Positions 7,491 to 16,669 are shown, counted from the first letter of the stretch. The stretch is 64,000 nt of DNA from JAYWGN01 sp043778255 (GCA_043778255.1 JAYWGN010000052.1:14225-78224); one strand, 5' to 3'. Translations and numbers: made by a program. Notes: a model not told the origin generated them from the sequence alone.

Positions 7491-10400
7491 ATGACGTACA
7501 AAAAAATAAATAATATAGTTGGTTGGGCAGTATTTGGCGTAGCATTAATAGTGTACCTACTTACTATGGAGCAGCACGGTAGCCTTTGGGATTGTGGCGA
7601 GTTTGCCGGTTCGGCTGCAAGGTTGGGTGTACCTCACCCTCCGGGTGCTCCATTGTTTACACTTATTGGTCGCATATTTGCCTTATTTGGTAAGGCTATA
7701 GGTAAGGGCGAAGGTTGGGGTGTAGCATTTAGCAGTGTAGTAAGTAGTGCCTTTACCATATTGTTTTTGTTTTGGACAATTACACATTTTGCTAAAAAAA
7801 TAAAATCAAACTTAGCCATAAATACCGGTGGGCTTAAAGGCGATGCCTTACAATTAGGTGGCAATACTATACTTAGCCAATCAGCAATATTTGATGTAAT
7901 GGCTGCTGGTGTTATTGGGGCTTTGGCTTATACTTTCAGCGATTCATTTTGGTATAGCGCAGTGGAAAGTGAAGTGTATGCCATGTCGAGTTTTTGTACG
8001 GCAATTGTATTTTGGGCAGCCTTAAAATGGGAGGATCATCCTTTAAATACACTTGAAGCTGGTATAAATGGGCGTAACCAAGCCGATAAATGGATGATAC
8101 TTATTTTCTTTATAATGGGTATGAGTATTGGGGTGCATTTGCTTAATATATTAACGATACCACCCATTATTTTAATTTATTATTTTAAGCGTTATAAGCA
8201 ATCTACCAAAGGCACTTTAATAGCTTTATTGGTGAGTATAATAGTGTTAGGCTTTGTACAAAAGGTAGTAGGGCAGTGGAGTATTGTGGCTTCTTTTCCT
8301 TTTGAAAAAATGTTTGTTAACGATTTTGGCTTACCTGTAACTAGTGGATTTTTCTTCTTTTTTATATTGTTAGGTATTGGTGTTTATTTTTTACTAAAGT
8401 ACTTTAACAAAAAAAATTGGGGAACATTACGCTTAGCAACTTGGTGCTTAAGTTTTACACTTATAGGTATGAGTACTTACATAACTACCATGATAAGGGC
8501 AAAGGCTAACCCCGGTATTGATATGTATAATGTTGACAATCCGTATGCACTAAAGGGGTATTTGGGTAGAGAGCAATATGGCGATTTTCCATTATTATAT
8601 GGGCAAACTTATGAAGCTAGACAAGTAGATCAGGAGCAAGGTGATGACAAATATGTATTGCATAAAGATGAGGCCGGCAAACTTAAATATGAAAATGTAG
8701 GTAGCGATGTAAAATTGACTTATGCAAGTGAAGATATGATGTTGTTTCCACGTATATGGTATGGCAATGAGGAAAATAGAAAACAGTTTTACAAAAGTTG
8801 GTTGAACCCTAAATCGGACTTGGTAGAAATTGAATACCAGCCCGATAACGGGCAGTACAAGCAAGTAGGGCAAACGGTTACACAAACATTTACAACTGAG
8901 CAAGAGGCAAATGATGAAGCTAAAAAGGCAAATGAAAGAGCCGATAGTAAAAATAAAGCTGCACAACAAACAGGATCCTCTGTATTTCAATACGATGTAA
9001 AAGACCATTTAACCCAAAAAGAAAATATTAATTGGTTATTTACTTACCAAATAAATTGGATGTACCTACGCTACTTTATGTGGAATTTTGCTGGAAAGCA
9101 AAATGATATACAAGGCTTTGGAAGTACAAGAGATGGTAATTGGATATCGGGCATTGGCTTTATTGACAATATAAGACTAGGTAACCAAGCAGCATTACCT
9201 ACCAAATTGCAAAATAATAAAGCTAATAACAAACTCTACTTTTTACCATTTATATTAGGCATATTAGGCTTTGTATATCAATACCGTAAAAACAAAAATG
9301 ATACCCTTGTTAATACCTTATTGTTTGTAATGACAGGCCTAGCCATAGTAGGCTACCTTAACCAATATGGCTTACAACCAAGAGAACGTGATTATGCTTT
9401 TGTAGGTTCGTTTTATGCCTTTGCTATATTTATGGGCTTAGGTGTATTACAAGTAAGGGATTGGTTTGGCAAACTTACCAAAGGCATTACAGCGGGGGCT
9501 TTGGCAGCTGCAGTATGCTTTGTAGCTGTACCTGCATTAATGTGCAGTGTGGAGTGGGACGACCATGACCGTAACAAGAAAACATTAGCAAAAGATTTGG
9601 CTATTGACTACTTAGAAAGTTGCCCTAAAAATGCTATACTATTTACCATAGGCGATAACGATACTTACCCACTTTGGTATGCACAAGAGGTAGAAGGTAT
9701 AAGGAAAGATATACGAGTAGTAAATACCAGCCTGTTAGGAATAGATTGGTATTTGGATCAACTTAAATATAAAGTAAACGAAAGTGCACCATTTAAAATG
9801 GTATGGGATAGCAAAGATTATGAAGGACCAAAAATGGAGTATGCATTTCAAAAAAACTACATGGGCATAAATGAAAATACTACGTTGCCGATTGATAGTT
9901 TTTTACAAATTGCAACTAAGCAAACTGAAGATTCTCGTTATGGCAATAAACGATACTATTACCCAACAAAAAGCTATAGTATTAACGTACTGCCAAGTGC
10001 TGCAAATGTGCTAAACTTACAGCTAGGCGATACGTTAGCCAGTAGAGTAGTTTGTAATATTAGTAATGGTAAAGATGCCTTAACAAAAGGCGACTTTGGT
10101 GTAATGAATATATTGGCCGGCAATATTAACGATAGGCCAATTTGCTTTACCGACGATAACGGTGCCGACCTCGATGCAATGGGCATACAGCCTTACTTAC
10201 GTAGGCAAGGTATGGTATATCAGTTTATTCCAAGTACTAGCTTTAAAAAAGTAGAAACGTCCCTATACCCCGATATTATGCTGAAAAATTTTGCATTTGC
10301 AAATGCAAAAACTAAAGGTGTATATTACGATGAAGAAAATAGACGACACCTAGAAAGTATAAGAGACACCTATATACGTACTGCCCAACAATTAGTACAA

Positions 10401-10901
10401 GATGGCGATATGGAAAAAGCCAAAGCAATATTAGCTAAAATAAATACAGAAATACCCGAATTTAATTTGCCTTATGCCACACCTAGTAGAGGTGAATTTA
10501 CCAATGCCTCGTCGCTTAATATGGCTAGGGCAGCATATATGGCAGGTGATGTAGCTTTGGGTAAAAAAATATATGACCAAGTAAGTGCCGATGTACAGGA
10601 ACAGTTAAAGTACTTTTATAAAATGAGTAACCCAAGTGGTAATGCTACTACTGAAAACATAGCTGCTATGGTTACAGAGTTTGAAAGTATGATGGCCATA
10701 GAAAATAAGAGCCGATCACAAGGTATTACTAAAGAAGAAAATGACCAACACGATGCAATAAATAAGAAAATATTTAAGAAGGATTTGACAGGTATGGTAC
10801 TACAAGATTTTTATGGCAATATGCGAAATTATAATACCATAAAACAATTAAAAGTACAGTTTGATGCCACAGCAGCAGCAGCTTTGCCAACAAAACAATA
10901 G
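7491..10901 (+). CDS. DUF2723 family multi-pass membrane protein (GT-C-like)
   Basis: This protein of 1136 residues has an N-terminal DUF2723 domain with many membrane helices (about 1-360 and a second group at about 590-690) and a long soluble C-terminal part. Signature segments are EQHGSLWDCGEFAGSAARLGVPHPPGAPLF near the N-terminus, with an acidic DCGE as in GT-C glycosyltransferases, and LQPRERDYAFVGSFYAFAIFMGLGVL at about 630-656. Human TMEM260, which carries the same domain, is an O-mannosyltransferase; a protein O-glycosylation role here is an inference from that. The C-terminal section (about 900-1136) looks helical and TPR-like. It is transcribed from its own promoter and ends at a strong terminator. 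Confidence 0.85.
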   Translation: MTYKKINNIVGWAVFGVALIVYLLTMEQHGSLWDCGEFAGSAARLGVPHPPGAPLFTLIGRIFALFGKAIGKGEGWGVAFSSVVSSAFTILFLFWTITHFAKKIKSNLAINTGGLKGDALQLGGNTILSQSAIFDVMAAGVIGALAYTFSDSFWYSAVESEVYAMSSFCTAIVFWAALKWEDHPLNTLEAGINGRNQADKWMILIFFIMGMSIGVHLLNILTIPPIILIYYFKRYKQSTKGTLIALLVSIIVLGFVQKVVGQWSIVASFPFEKMFVNDFGLPVTSGFFFFFILLGIGVYFLLKYFNKKNWGTLRLATWCLSFTLIGMSTYITTMIRAKANPGIDMYNVDNPYALKGYLGREQYGDFPLLYGQTYEARQVDQEQGDDKYVLHKDEAGKLKYENVGSDVKLTYASEDMMLFPRIWYGNEENRKQFYKSWLNPKSDLVEIEYQPDNGQYKQVGQTVTQTFTTEQEANDEAKKANERADSKNKAAQQTGSSVFQYDVKDHLTQKENINWLFTYQINWMYLRYFMWNFAGKQNDIQGFGSTRDGNWISGIGFIDNIRLGNQAALPTKLQNNKANNKLYFLPFILGILGFVYQYRKNKNDTLVNTLLFVMTGLAIVGYLNQYGLQPRERDYAFVGSFYAFAIFMGLGVLQVRDWFGKLTKGITAGALAAAVCFVAVPALMCSVEWDDHDRNKKTLAKDLAIDYLESCPKNAILFTIGDNDTYPLWYAQEVEGIRKDIRVVNTSLLGIDWYLDQLKYKVNESAPFKMVWDSKDYEGPKMEYAFQKNYMGINENTTLPIDSFLQIATKQTEDSRYGNKRYYYPTKSYSINVLPSAANVLNLQLGDTLASRVVCNISNGKDALTKGDFGVMNILAGNINDRPICFTDDNGADLDAMGIQPYLRRQGMVYQFIPSTSFKKVETSLYPDIMLKNFAFANAKTKGVYYDEENRRHLESIRDTYIRTAQQLVQDGDMEKAKAILAKINTEIPEFNLPYATPSRGEFTNASSLNMARAAYMAGDVALGKKIYDQVSADVQEQLKYFYKMSNPSGNATTENIAAMVTEFESMMAIENKSRSQGITKEENDQHDAINKKIFKKDLTGMVLQDFYGNMRNYNTIKQLKVQFDATAAAALPTKQ

Positions 10902-10927
10902 TGCAATAAAATATAGATTATAACAAC

Positions 10928-10958
10928 AAAGCCATCACTTACAACGATGGCTTTTTTT
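10928..10958 (+). terminator. Rho-independent terminator of the DUF2723 gene
   Basis: AAAGCCATC (10928-10936) pairs perfectly with GATGGCTTT (10946-10954) around a 9-nt loop, followed by further Ts. It starts 27 nt after the stop codon. Confidence 0.9.
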
Positions 10959-11032
10959 GTTTTCCACAAAAGTGCTTATCTTAATTTTTTACAGTAAATG
11001 GTTATTCGTAATATTGAAAAGTAAACACCAAT

Positions 11033-11896
11033 ATGAATACCGAAATAGAAGCATTAATAAAGTTACTAGACGACCCCGACGAAAGCATTTACAATGCTGT
11101 AAATAATAAATTGCACAGCTATGGCAATGAACTATTGCCCATATTAGAAACCTATACTGGCACCATAACCAATACCATACAGCAAGCAAGGTTGGAGTTG
11201 TTGATTAAGCAATTTCAATATAACGATATAAAAAATGACCTTACTAACTGGTGTACACAACCCCACAATGACCTACTATACGGGGCATTTATAATTGCAA
11301 AGTTGCAAAATTATAATGCTAATTATAATGTAATAAGCACCGAAGTAAACCAACTAAAAAAAGATATTTGGATAGAGTTGAATAGCTACCTAACTCCGTT
11401 AGAAAAAGTAAATATTATAAACAATATAGTATTTAAATACAACCGATACGGAGGTACAGAAATTAATTATACTAAGCAACAAGAATTTTTTATACCTAAC
11501 TTAATACAAATAAAAAAAGGGAATTCGTTTAGCTTAATTATATTATATACAGTGTTAGCACAAATGCTCGATGTGCCTATAGTGGCACTAAAGTTTCCAA
11601 AGCAAATGATATTATGCTACCTCGATACACACTTGGATTATAGTAACAAAGCCGAAAATAATTTTTTTAAAATTAAATTTTTTATTGACCCAATATTTGG
11701 AGCAATAATAAGCCACAACGATGTGGAACTTTTTTTTAGGCGAATGAATGTACCACCAACAGTAAGTTACTTTAGGCCACTGAGCAATAAAAAAATATTG
11801 CAAACCATACTTATTGAATATGCTAAATGCAAAACTGATAACGAAATAAGTATAACCACTACCGACTTAGAAACACTTATAAAAATATTAGATTGA
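11033..11896 (+). CDS. Transglutaminase-like (SirB1/Transglut_core2) family protein
   Basis: This 287-residue protein starts with an alpha-helical, HEAT-like stretch (LIKLLDDPDESIYNAVNNKL). It then has the segment YTKQQEFFIPNLIQIKKGNSFSLIILYTVLAQMLDVPIVAL at about 148-188, which matches the SirB1/Transglut_core2 pattern KGNPLSLxILYxxLAxRLGLPV. This group is related to transglutaminases but usually lacks a proven catalytic triad, and the enzymatic role is unknown. The stop overlaps the start of ogt (TGATG), so the two are probably co-translated. Confidence 0.72.
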   Translation: MNTEIEALIKLLDDPDESIYNAVNNKLHSYGNELLPILETYTGTITNTIQQARLELLIKQFQYNDIKNDLTNWCTQPHNDLLYGAFIIAKLQNYNANYNVISTEVNQLKKDIWIELNSYLTPLEKVNIINNIVFKYNRYGGTEINYTKQQEFFIPNLIQIKKGNSFSLIILYTVLAQMLDVPIVALKFPKQMILCYLDTHLDYSNKAENNFFKIKFFIDPIFGAIISHNDVELFFRRMNVPPTVSYFRPLSNKKILQTILIEYAKCKTDNEISITTTDLETLIKILD

Positions 11897-12399
11897 TGCT
11901 TACTAATGAGGCAACGGCTACATTATACAAAAGATATATTACAACCCCAATTGGCTTACTACACCTTACTTGTAGCGCTACCGAAGTTGTAAGTGTATTG
12001 TTTGCAGATGAAGCAAGGCAACCTACAAATAGTAACAGTATTTGTACTGAGTTAGCTAACCAACTCACCCATTATTTTGAAGGTAAGTTACAACAGTTTA
12101 CTTTGCCCTTGGCCTATAATGGCACTGCTTTTCAAACTCAAGTATGGCAACTACTTACTACTATTGCTTATGGTACTACTATAAGTTACACCCAACAAGC
12201 CTTGCAATTGGGCAACCCATTAGCTATACGGGCTATGGCAAGTGCCAATGGCAAAAATCCCTTTACAATACTAGTGCCATGCCATAGAGTGGTTGGTGCT
12301 AAGGGTACACTTACTGGCTACAGCGGAGGCTTATGGCGTAAGCAATGGCTGCTCCAACACGAAGCAACTTTGCTAGGCAAATGGGGGCAGTTATTTTAG
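11896..12399 (+). CDS. ogt: Methylated-DNA--[protein]-cysteine S-methyltransferase
   Basis: This 167-residue suicide repair protein moves the methyl group from O6-methylguanine or O4-methylthymine to its own cysteine. The active-site signature is present as VPCHRVVGAKGTLTGYSGGLWRKQWLLQHE at about 135-164. It is preceded by the helix-turn-helix segment TAFQTQVWQLLTTIAYGTTISYTQQALQLGNPLAIRAMASANGKNP. The N-terminal domain is short, as in other Bacteroidota. ATG at 11896 overlaps the previous stop by one base; an alternative TTG at 11893 adds one residue. The gene is followed by AT-rich spacer and then the flanked ATPase cassette. Confidence 0.93.
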   Translation: MLTNEATATLYKRYITTPIGLLHLTCSATEVVSVLFADEARQPTNSNSICTELANQLTHYFEGKLQQFTLPLAYNGTAFQTQVWQLLTTIAYGTTISYTQQALQLGNPLAIRAMASANGKNPFTILVPCHRVVGAKGTLTGYSGGLWRKQWLLQHEATLLGKWGQLF

Positions 12400-12642
12400 C
12401 AGTTTGTTAACTGCTAGTATAATATAGGTAGTGTATTTTATTTTTTTTTGCAATGCTCAGTAGTGTAATAATTATTGCCAAACTAATAATAATACAAGCT
12501 AGTTATACCTTTGCATAATTACCCTACTTAGCTATTAGCTTATGCAAACTTGAATAGTTAATATGTGCTTTAGTGGCGGTGGGTAGGGCATTTGGTACAA
12601 ATAAAATAAAATTATTTGGGCTTTATAATAGTGTACTAAAAA

Positions 12643-12693
12643 ATTATTACTCGCTGTATCTATACTTTTTATACCACTTACAGCGAGTAATAA
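12643..12693. repeat. 51-bp hairpin direct repeat, copy 1 (3' side of ATPase gene)
   Basis: This sequence is identical over 51 bp to 14172-14222. It contains 15-bp perfect inverted arms TTATTACTCGCTGTA (12644-12658) and TACAGCGAGTAATAA (12679-12693) around a 20-nt loop. It begins one base beyond the ATPase stop codon. Read on the minus strand the stem is followed by six Ts, so this copy can also work as a rho-independent terminator. Confidence 0.95.
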
Positions 12694-12694
12694 A

Positions 12695-14119
12695 TTATAT
12701 AAACAATTGTTTTAGGGTTATATAATTATCAACTACAGCCATACTGTTGTTGTTGTGTAGTAAGTTATAGGTTGTAATAATTGTTATAAATATTGTTTTT
12801 TTTGTGGCTGTTTTTTTACTAAATATTTCTTTTTTTTTGCTCAATGCTGTAGCATAACTTTTTGATAGGGTGTAATCAGTATTTGCAAATTTCATTTCAC
12901 ATAAATTTATGGCTCTATCTTCTCTATCTATTACTAGGTCTATTTGTGTTCCAGTTTGTTTGGTGGTGCCTTGTACTGTAAAGCTACTTTCTTGTGTATA
13001 TACAGCAGGAATACCCAATGCAAATTTTATGGGTTCTATATGTTTTAAACATAAGCTTTCAAATGCATAACCACTCCAAGTTAGGTAACTACTTGATTTG
13101 GTAATGTTGAGCCAAGTGTTAGATTTGTAGTGGGTATTATTTTTTATAAATTTTATATAAAAAAGTGAATATTCATCAGTTAACCTATATAGCGTTTCTC
13201 GTTTTAATTTGCCAAATGGTATATAGTTTGTAATAAATGATGAGGCTTCTAATTCAATTAATGTTTTTGTAATACCGCCACCATTACTTAATTTGGTAAG
13301 TTTCAATATATCGTTTCGGGTAAGGCCTTTCCATTTGCTACTGAGTGCTTGTATTATAAGTAAGTGGTTATTATAGTTATCAAACAAAGCACTATACAAA
13401 TTATCAAATTCGTTATGTAGCATACCCGTTTTTGTAAAGCACATTCTATTAATAAATGAAATGGCTGTTTCGGTTGGTTGTATTTCTTTTATATAGTGTG
13501 GTATGCCACCAAGTGCCATATATATTTGTGCTATTTGGTAATGATCTATATTATTTTTTTTACTTCTTATTAATTGTTCTGTTTCTTTAAGTGTAAATGG
13601 GTGCAGCTGTATTAGTTTTGTAATGCGGTTATATAGGCTTCCTTTTTGGTGTACTACTTTATCTAACATCCAACTAGCTGCCGAACCACATATAACTACC
13701 ACTATATTAGCTGTTGATGCCCAGTTGTTCCAAAAGTAGCCAAGGGCTTCTACAAAGCCACTACGGTGTACGGCAAGCCAAGGCAATTCATCAAAAAAAA
13801 GTACATGTTTTTTCTTTGTTTTTTGCAGTTGCAAACATTTGGTAAGTAGTGCAAATGCTGCATTCCAATTGGTTGGTTTTGTATATACTAATTTTACTTT
13901 TGCAAAGTAAGTTTCTATTTTATCGCAAAAGTTATTGAGTTGTATGGCCAAAGGTGCATTTTGTGTACCCGTAAGGTAATAGCTCATTTGTTGGGCATAC
14001 ACTTCTTTTATTAGGTAGGTTTTGCCTACACGGCGCCTACCTATTACTGCTATCATTTCGGACTCAGTACTGTGTAATGCATTTTGCAATACGGTTGTTT
14101 CATGTAATCTTCCTATCAT
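12695..14119 (-). CDS. AAA ATPase (archaeal ATPase/DUF234 family) with C-terminal nuclease-like domain
   Basis: The 474-residue protein starts MIGRLHETTVLQNAL. It has Walker A IGRRRVGKTYLIKE at about 26-39 and Walker B KKHVLFFDELPWLA at about 102-115. A central winged-helix section includes ILKLTKLSNGGGITKTLIELEASSFI (about 275-300). The C-terminal DUF234 region has QIDLVIDREDRAINLCEMKF at about 405-424; its D...ExK spacing is that of a PD-(D/E)XK nuclease fold. Such ATPases are numerous, variable between strains and of unknown function in Bacteroidota and archaea. ATG at 14119 lies 22 nt after a perfect -7 box, and the longer start at 14143 is inside that box. Identical 51-bp repeats bracket the gene. 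Confidence 0.87.
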   Translation of the reverse strand: MIGRLHETTVLQNALHSTESEMIAVIGRRRVGKTYLIKEVYAQQMSYYLTGTQNAPLAIQLNNFCDKIETYFAKVKLVYTKPTNWNAAFALLTKCLQLQKTKKKHVLFFDELPWLAVHRSGFVEALGYFWNNWASTANIVVVICGSAASWMLDKVVHQKGSLYNRITKLIQLHPFTLKETEQLIRSKKNNIDHYQIAQIYMALGGIPHYIKEIQPTETAISFINRMCFTKTGMLHNEFDNLYSALFDNYNNHLLIIQALSSKWKGLTRNDILKLTKLSNGGGITKTLIELEASSFITNYIPFGKLKRETLYRLTDEYSLFYIKFIKNNTHYKSNTWLNITKSSSYLTWSGYAFESLCLKHIEPIKFALGIPAVYTQESSFTVQGTTKQTGTQIDLVIDREDRAINLCEMKFANTDYTLSKSYATALSKKKEIFSKKTATKKTIFITIITTYNLLHNNNSMAVVDNYITLKQLFI

Positions 14120-14140
14120 TATTAGTCGCTTTATAGGGTA

Positions 14141-14148
14141 CAAATGTA
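14141..14148 (-). promoter_or_regulatory. Bacteroidota -7 box for the ATPase gene
   Basis: The minus strand reads TACATTTG, a perfect TAnnTTTG match between hairpin repeat copy 2 and the ATG at 14119. The upstream repeat begins about 24 bp before the box, close to where a -33 element would lie. Confidence 0.5.
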
Positions 14149-14171
14149 CTACATAAAGCGTACATTATAAT

Positions 14172-14222
14172 ATTATTACTCGCTGTATCTATACTTTTTA
14201 TACCACTTACAGCGAGTAATAA
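14172..14222. repeat. 51-bp hairpin direct repeat, copy 2 (5' side of ATPase gene)
   Basis: This copy is identical over 51 bp to 12643-12693, in the same orientation, with a period of 1529 bp. The flanking bases differ at once on both sides, so the identity is sharply bounded. Here the minus-strand stem is not followed by a T run. It sits just upstream of the ATPase promoter. Confidence 0.95.
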
Positions 14223-14309
14223 TTGTTATGTATTTTTATAATAAATTGATATATATGCATTTAGTCAATAAGATAAGTATTATTTTTAGCAAAAAAATAA
14301 ATTAATTTT

Positions 14310-14792
14310 TTAAAATTTTTCAAAAAAAGATAACGGTAATAGTGTACCTACATTGTCTATTTTATATATAATTCCAGTATGGCCTCCAAGCAGTAGGCTA
14401 AATGTTTTGTTTTGTCTTTTCTCCCACTCTAGCATAGCTTGCCTACACATACCACATGGGCTTATAGGTACATTGCTGCTATTGGCAATATGGTTGTAGT
14501 AGCTAATGGCAATGCTATCAATGGCAATGTTAGGGTGTATAGCTGCTATGGTACTTAGCAAAGTACGTTCGGCACATATACCTATTGGGTAGCTACTGTT
14601 TTCTTGGTTGGTGCTACTCACCAAAATGCCGTTGCTAAGCTTGGCTGTTGCTGCCACATAAAATTTTGAATAAGGAGCATAAGCATTTGCTGTAGCCTGT
14701 TGTGCTGTTTGTAATAATATTTTATCGGCAGCAGTTAACTCGTCAATGTTGGTATAGGTAGTATAATCAAATTCTATTTTATTGTTAGTCAT
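14310..14792 (-). CDS. cdd: Cytidine deaminase
   Basis: This 160-residue zinc enzyme deaminates cytidine and deoxycytidine to uridine forms in pyrimidine salvage. The motifs are in order: AYAPYSKFYVAATAKLSNG (substrate contacts), NQENSSYPIGICAERTLLSTI with the Cys and catalytic Glu of CAE at about 73-75, and ISPCGMCRQAMLEW with the other two zinc cysteines at about 110-118. The length fits the homotetrameric class with a Bacteroidota N-terminal extension. It lies 10 nt downstream of the LysE-type gene on the same strand. Confidence 0.95.
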   Translation of the reverse strand: MTNNKIEFDYTTYTNIDELTAADKILLQTAQQATANAYAPYSKFYVAATAKLSNGILVSSTNQENSSYPIGICAERTLLSTIAAIHPNIAIDSIAISYYNHIANSSNVPISPCGMCRQAMLEWEKRQNKTFSLLLGGHTGIIYKIDNVGTLLPLSFFEKF

Positions 14793-14802
14793 TGGTATTA
14801 GT

Positions 14803-15480
14803 TTAGTTTGTTGTAGTGTGTAGCTGTTCGGTTATTTTTGAGTCGTCTAATTTATTTTTTTTAAATAATACTCGGTACAATTGTATAAGAGCCGTTACTA
14901 AAAATATAGCACCAACAAAATAACTTATTTCTTGTTGGTTAGCCCCAATTTTTAATACTAAGTATTGCCCACCAAATATGTATATAGCTTCGCCAAGTAA
15001 TGTACCAATGCCAATACCCATACAGTACAAATTATAATGTTGGTTACGAGGTTCTAATTTTTTATTACTAATTAAATAAGTACTCCACAAAAACCAAAAG
15101 GGAATTTGTACAGGATTAATAGCACACAAACCTGCACCGTACAAAAACTGTACTACTATATTAGTACTAACATAAGGCGACAACTCACCCTCCGTAACCT
15201 TAACCACAAAACTCATAATAGCCAAGCCAATAAATAGTACGATGGTAACCCACTCTAATAATCTAAATAATTTTTTGTTGGCCACTACCCATTTCATGGC
15301 TACCAAGCTTATACGTACATATATAACCTCTACCAATGCTACACCTAACGAAAATGCGATAGCATTTAGCAAAAAACTTTGCGAATATACCCGCCAAGCC
15401 ATTACATTGAGGCTGCCTAGGGGCAATGAACCTAATAAGCTTATTAACAACCCTAAACCAAATATCCTAATTAATTTCAT
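14803..15480 (-). CDS. LysE family translocator
   Basis: This 225-residue membrane protein has about six hydrophobic segments. It starts with the LysE-like LISLLGSLPLGSLNVMAWRVYSQSFLLNAIAFSLGVALVEVIYV. The PLG..N pattern in helix 1 and the second-half AGLCAINPVQIPFWFLWSTYLI repeat are usual for the LysE/RhtB exporter superfamily. These proteins export amino acids, but the substrate cannot be told here. It probably shares a transcript with cdd, which follows after 10 nt. Confidence 0.78.
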   Translation of the reverse strand: MKLIRIFGLGLLISLLGSLPLGSLNVMAWRVYSQSFLLNAIAFSLGVALVEVIYVRISLVAMKWVVANKKLFRLLEWVTIVLFIGLAIMSFVVKVTEGELSPYVSTNIVVQFLYGAGLCAINPVQIPFWFLWSTYLISNKKLEPRNQHYNLYCMGIGIGTLLGEAIYIFGGQYLVLKIGANQQEISYFVGAIFLVTALIQLYRVLFKKNKLDDSKITEQLHTTTN

Positions 15481-15600
15481 GGTGTTACAAGGTAGGTATT
15501 ATTTGTGAGTTATTGGTAGGGTAGTTGTTTAGTTTTTTTGTTGGGGGTAGTTATTAGCCTTTTTTTTACTAATGTAAAAATTAAAATTTCAACATAAAAA

Positions 15601-15627
15601 AAACCTGCAAGTTTATAATGCAGGTTT
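15601..15627 (-). terminator. Rho-independent terminator of the DUF805 gene
   Basis: AAACCTGCA (15601-15609) pairs with TGCAGGTTT (15619-15627). In the minus direction the stem runs into eight Ts (complement of 15596-15603). It lies 22 nt beyond the stop of the gene at 15649-16029. Confidence 0.85.
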
Positions 15628-15648
15628 TCATAGTATACATTTATTTTT

Positions 15649-16029
15649 TTAATTTGTATTTGTACCTAGTTGATCAATTTCATTTTCAGTAATTCCACCT
15701 TTTGGGTCGCTACCATATTCATTATCGCCAACTTCGCCATTAGTACAAGCAAGTACAATATTATAAATTGGGATTAAGCAAAACCAACCACTTTTACCGA
15801 CATCATGCATACGCCTTACAGCAACTGCAATTGATGGAAGTAAAGTAGCTAATGAAACAATTGTACCAACAGTTCCAGATTCGCCTGGTTTAGGGCTATC
15901 TATTAAAGCTGCAACTACACTTAGTATCACTAAAAATAAAGCGTACCACCAATACTCACTTCGCCTTGCCCTACCATTAAAGTTTACATATTTTGCAAAA
16001 CATGTTTTTACTGCTTCAAAAAAATTCAT
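15649..16029 (-). CDS. DUF805 family membrane protein
   Basis: This 126-residue protein has the DUF805 layout. It starts MNFFEAVKTCFAKYVNFNGRARRSEYWWYALF, where the FxGRARRSEYW motif is diagnostic. Helices follow, then LLPSIAVAVRRMHDVGKSGWFCLIPIYNIVLAC with the RRxHDxGxSGW motif at about 73-82, and a Gly/Asn/Asp-rich tail (GEVGDNEYGSDPKGG). The role of this widespread inner-membrane family (YhaH/YhaI relatives) is not known. It is followed by its own terminator. Confidence 0.9.
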   Translation of the reverse strand: MNFFEAVKTCFAKYVNFNGRARRSEYWWYALFLVILSVVAALIDSPKPGESGTVGTIVSLATLLPSIAVAVRRMHDVGKSGWFCLIPIYNIVLACTNGEVGDNEYGSDPKGGITENEIDQLGTNTN

Positions 16030-16092
16030 AGTTAAAATTTTTATTTAATAATAATTGCAATATAATAGTATTAAATTGTATTTCTAATAAAA

Positions 16093-16527
16093 TTATAATT
16101 TTGTAAAGGCAAACATAACTAAAATTAAGAATAACGATGTTAGTATGCTAATATACACATACATCACATTTTGAAATTTAAAAGCCTGTTCCACATTTTT
16201 TATTTCATTATTTTCAATTCCTTTTTTTAAGTTTGTAGCATATTTCCACATAAAAATAATGGGAATAATTATCATAATCATAAATACAAGTGTTACTATA
16301 TAGTATATTTTTACTTCTCTAGCTTGCTGATATGCGTGTTTGAATGCTTCCATTTTTTTAAAAAGCAATAGGTAATATAAGCTTATTAAGGTGTAAAATA
16401 ATGCTGACGGTATAGCTAATATTTTGGCACATTTTACTGATTTAAGTATAGTTAATTTTACCTCATCGGTTATACTAAGGTCAATGTTTAATTGATCTGT
16501 TATGGTTTCATTTTTATAATCTTCCAT
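16093..16527 (-). CDS. Hypothetical membrane protein (DUF5362-like)
   Basis: This 144-residue protein has an acidic, soluble N-terminus (about 1-32) and then three or four hydrophobic helices: AKILAIPSALFYTLISLYYLLLF, YYIVTLVFMIMIIIPIIFMW and VMYVYISILTSLFLILVMFAF. Between the last two is a charged helix (NLKKGIENNEIKNVEQAFKFQ), reminiscent of the DUF5362 family in which a helix pair is joined by such a linker. That resemblance is from memory and weak. It lies 63 nt upstream of the DUF805 gene on the same strand. Confidence 0.6.
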   Translation of the reverse strand: MEDYKNETITDQLNIDLSITDEVKLTILKSVKCAKILAIPSALFYTLISLYYLLLFKKMEAFKHAYQQAREVKIYYIVTLVFMIMIIIPIIFMWKYATNLKKGIENNEIKNVEQAFKFQNVMYVYISILTSLFLILVMFAFTKL

Positions 16528-16607
16528 GGTAGTTTTTTTTTCAAAAGTAATATTTAAATGATAAGTAGTAAGTAGTAAGTTATATTTGGGGTTTCAATAA
16601 AAAAAAA

Positions 16608-16633
16608 ATCCTGCAATAGTTAAGTTACAGGAC
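16608..16633 (-). terminator. Rho-independent terminator of groEL
   Basis: In the minus direction GTCCTGTAA (16633-16625) pairs with TTGCAGGAT (16616-16608), with one G-U pair, followed by a run of about ten Ts. It lies 36 nt after the groEL stop. Confidence 0.8.
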
Positions 16634-16669
16634 TTTTTCATTAATTAAAAATTAATAATTAAACATTAT

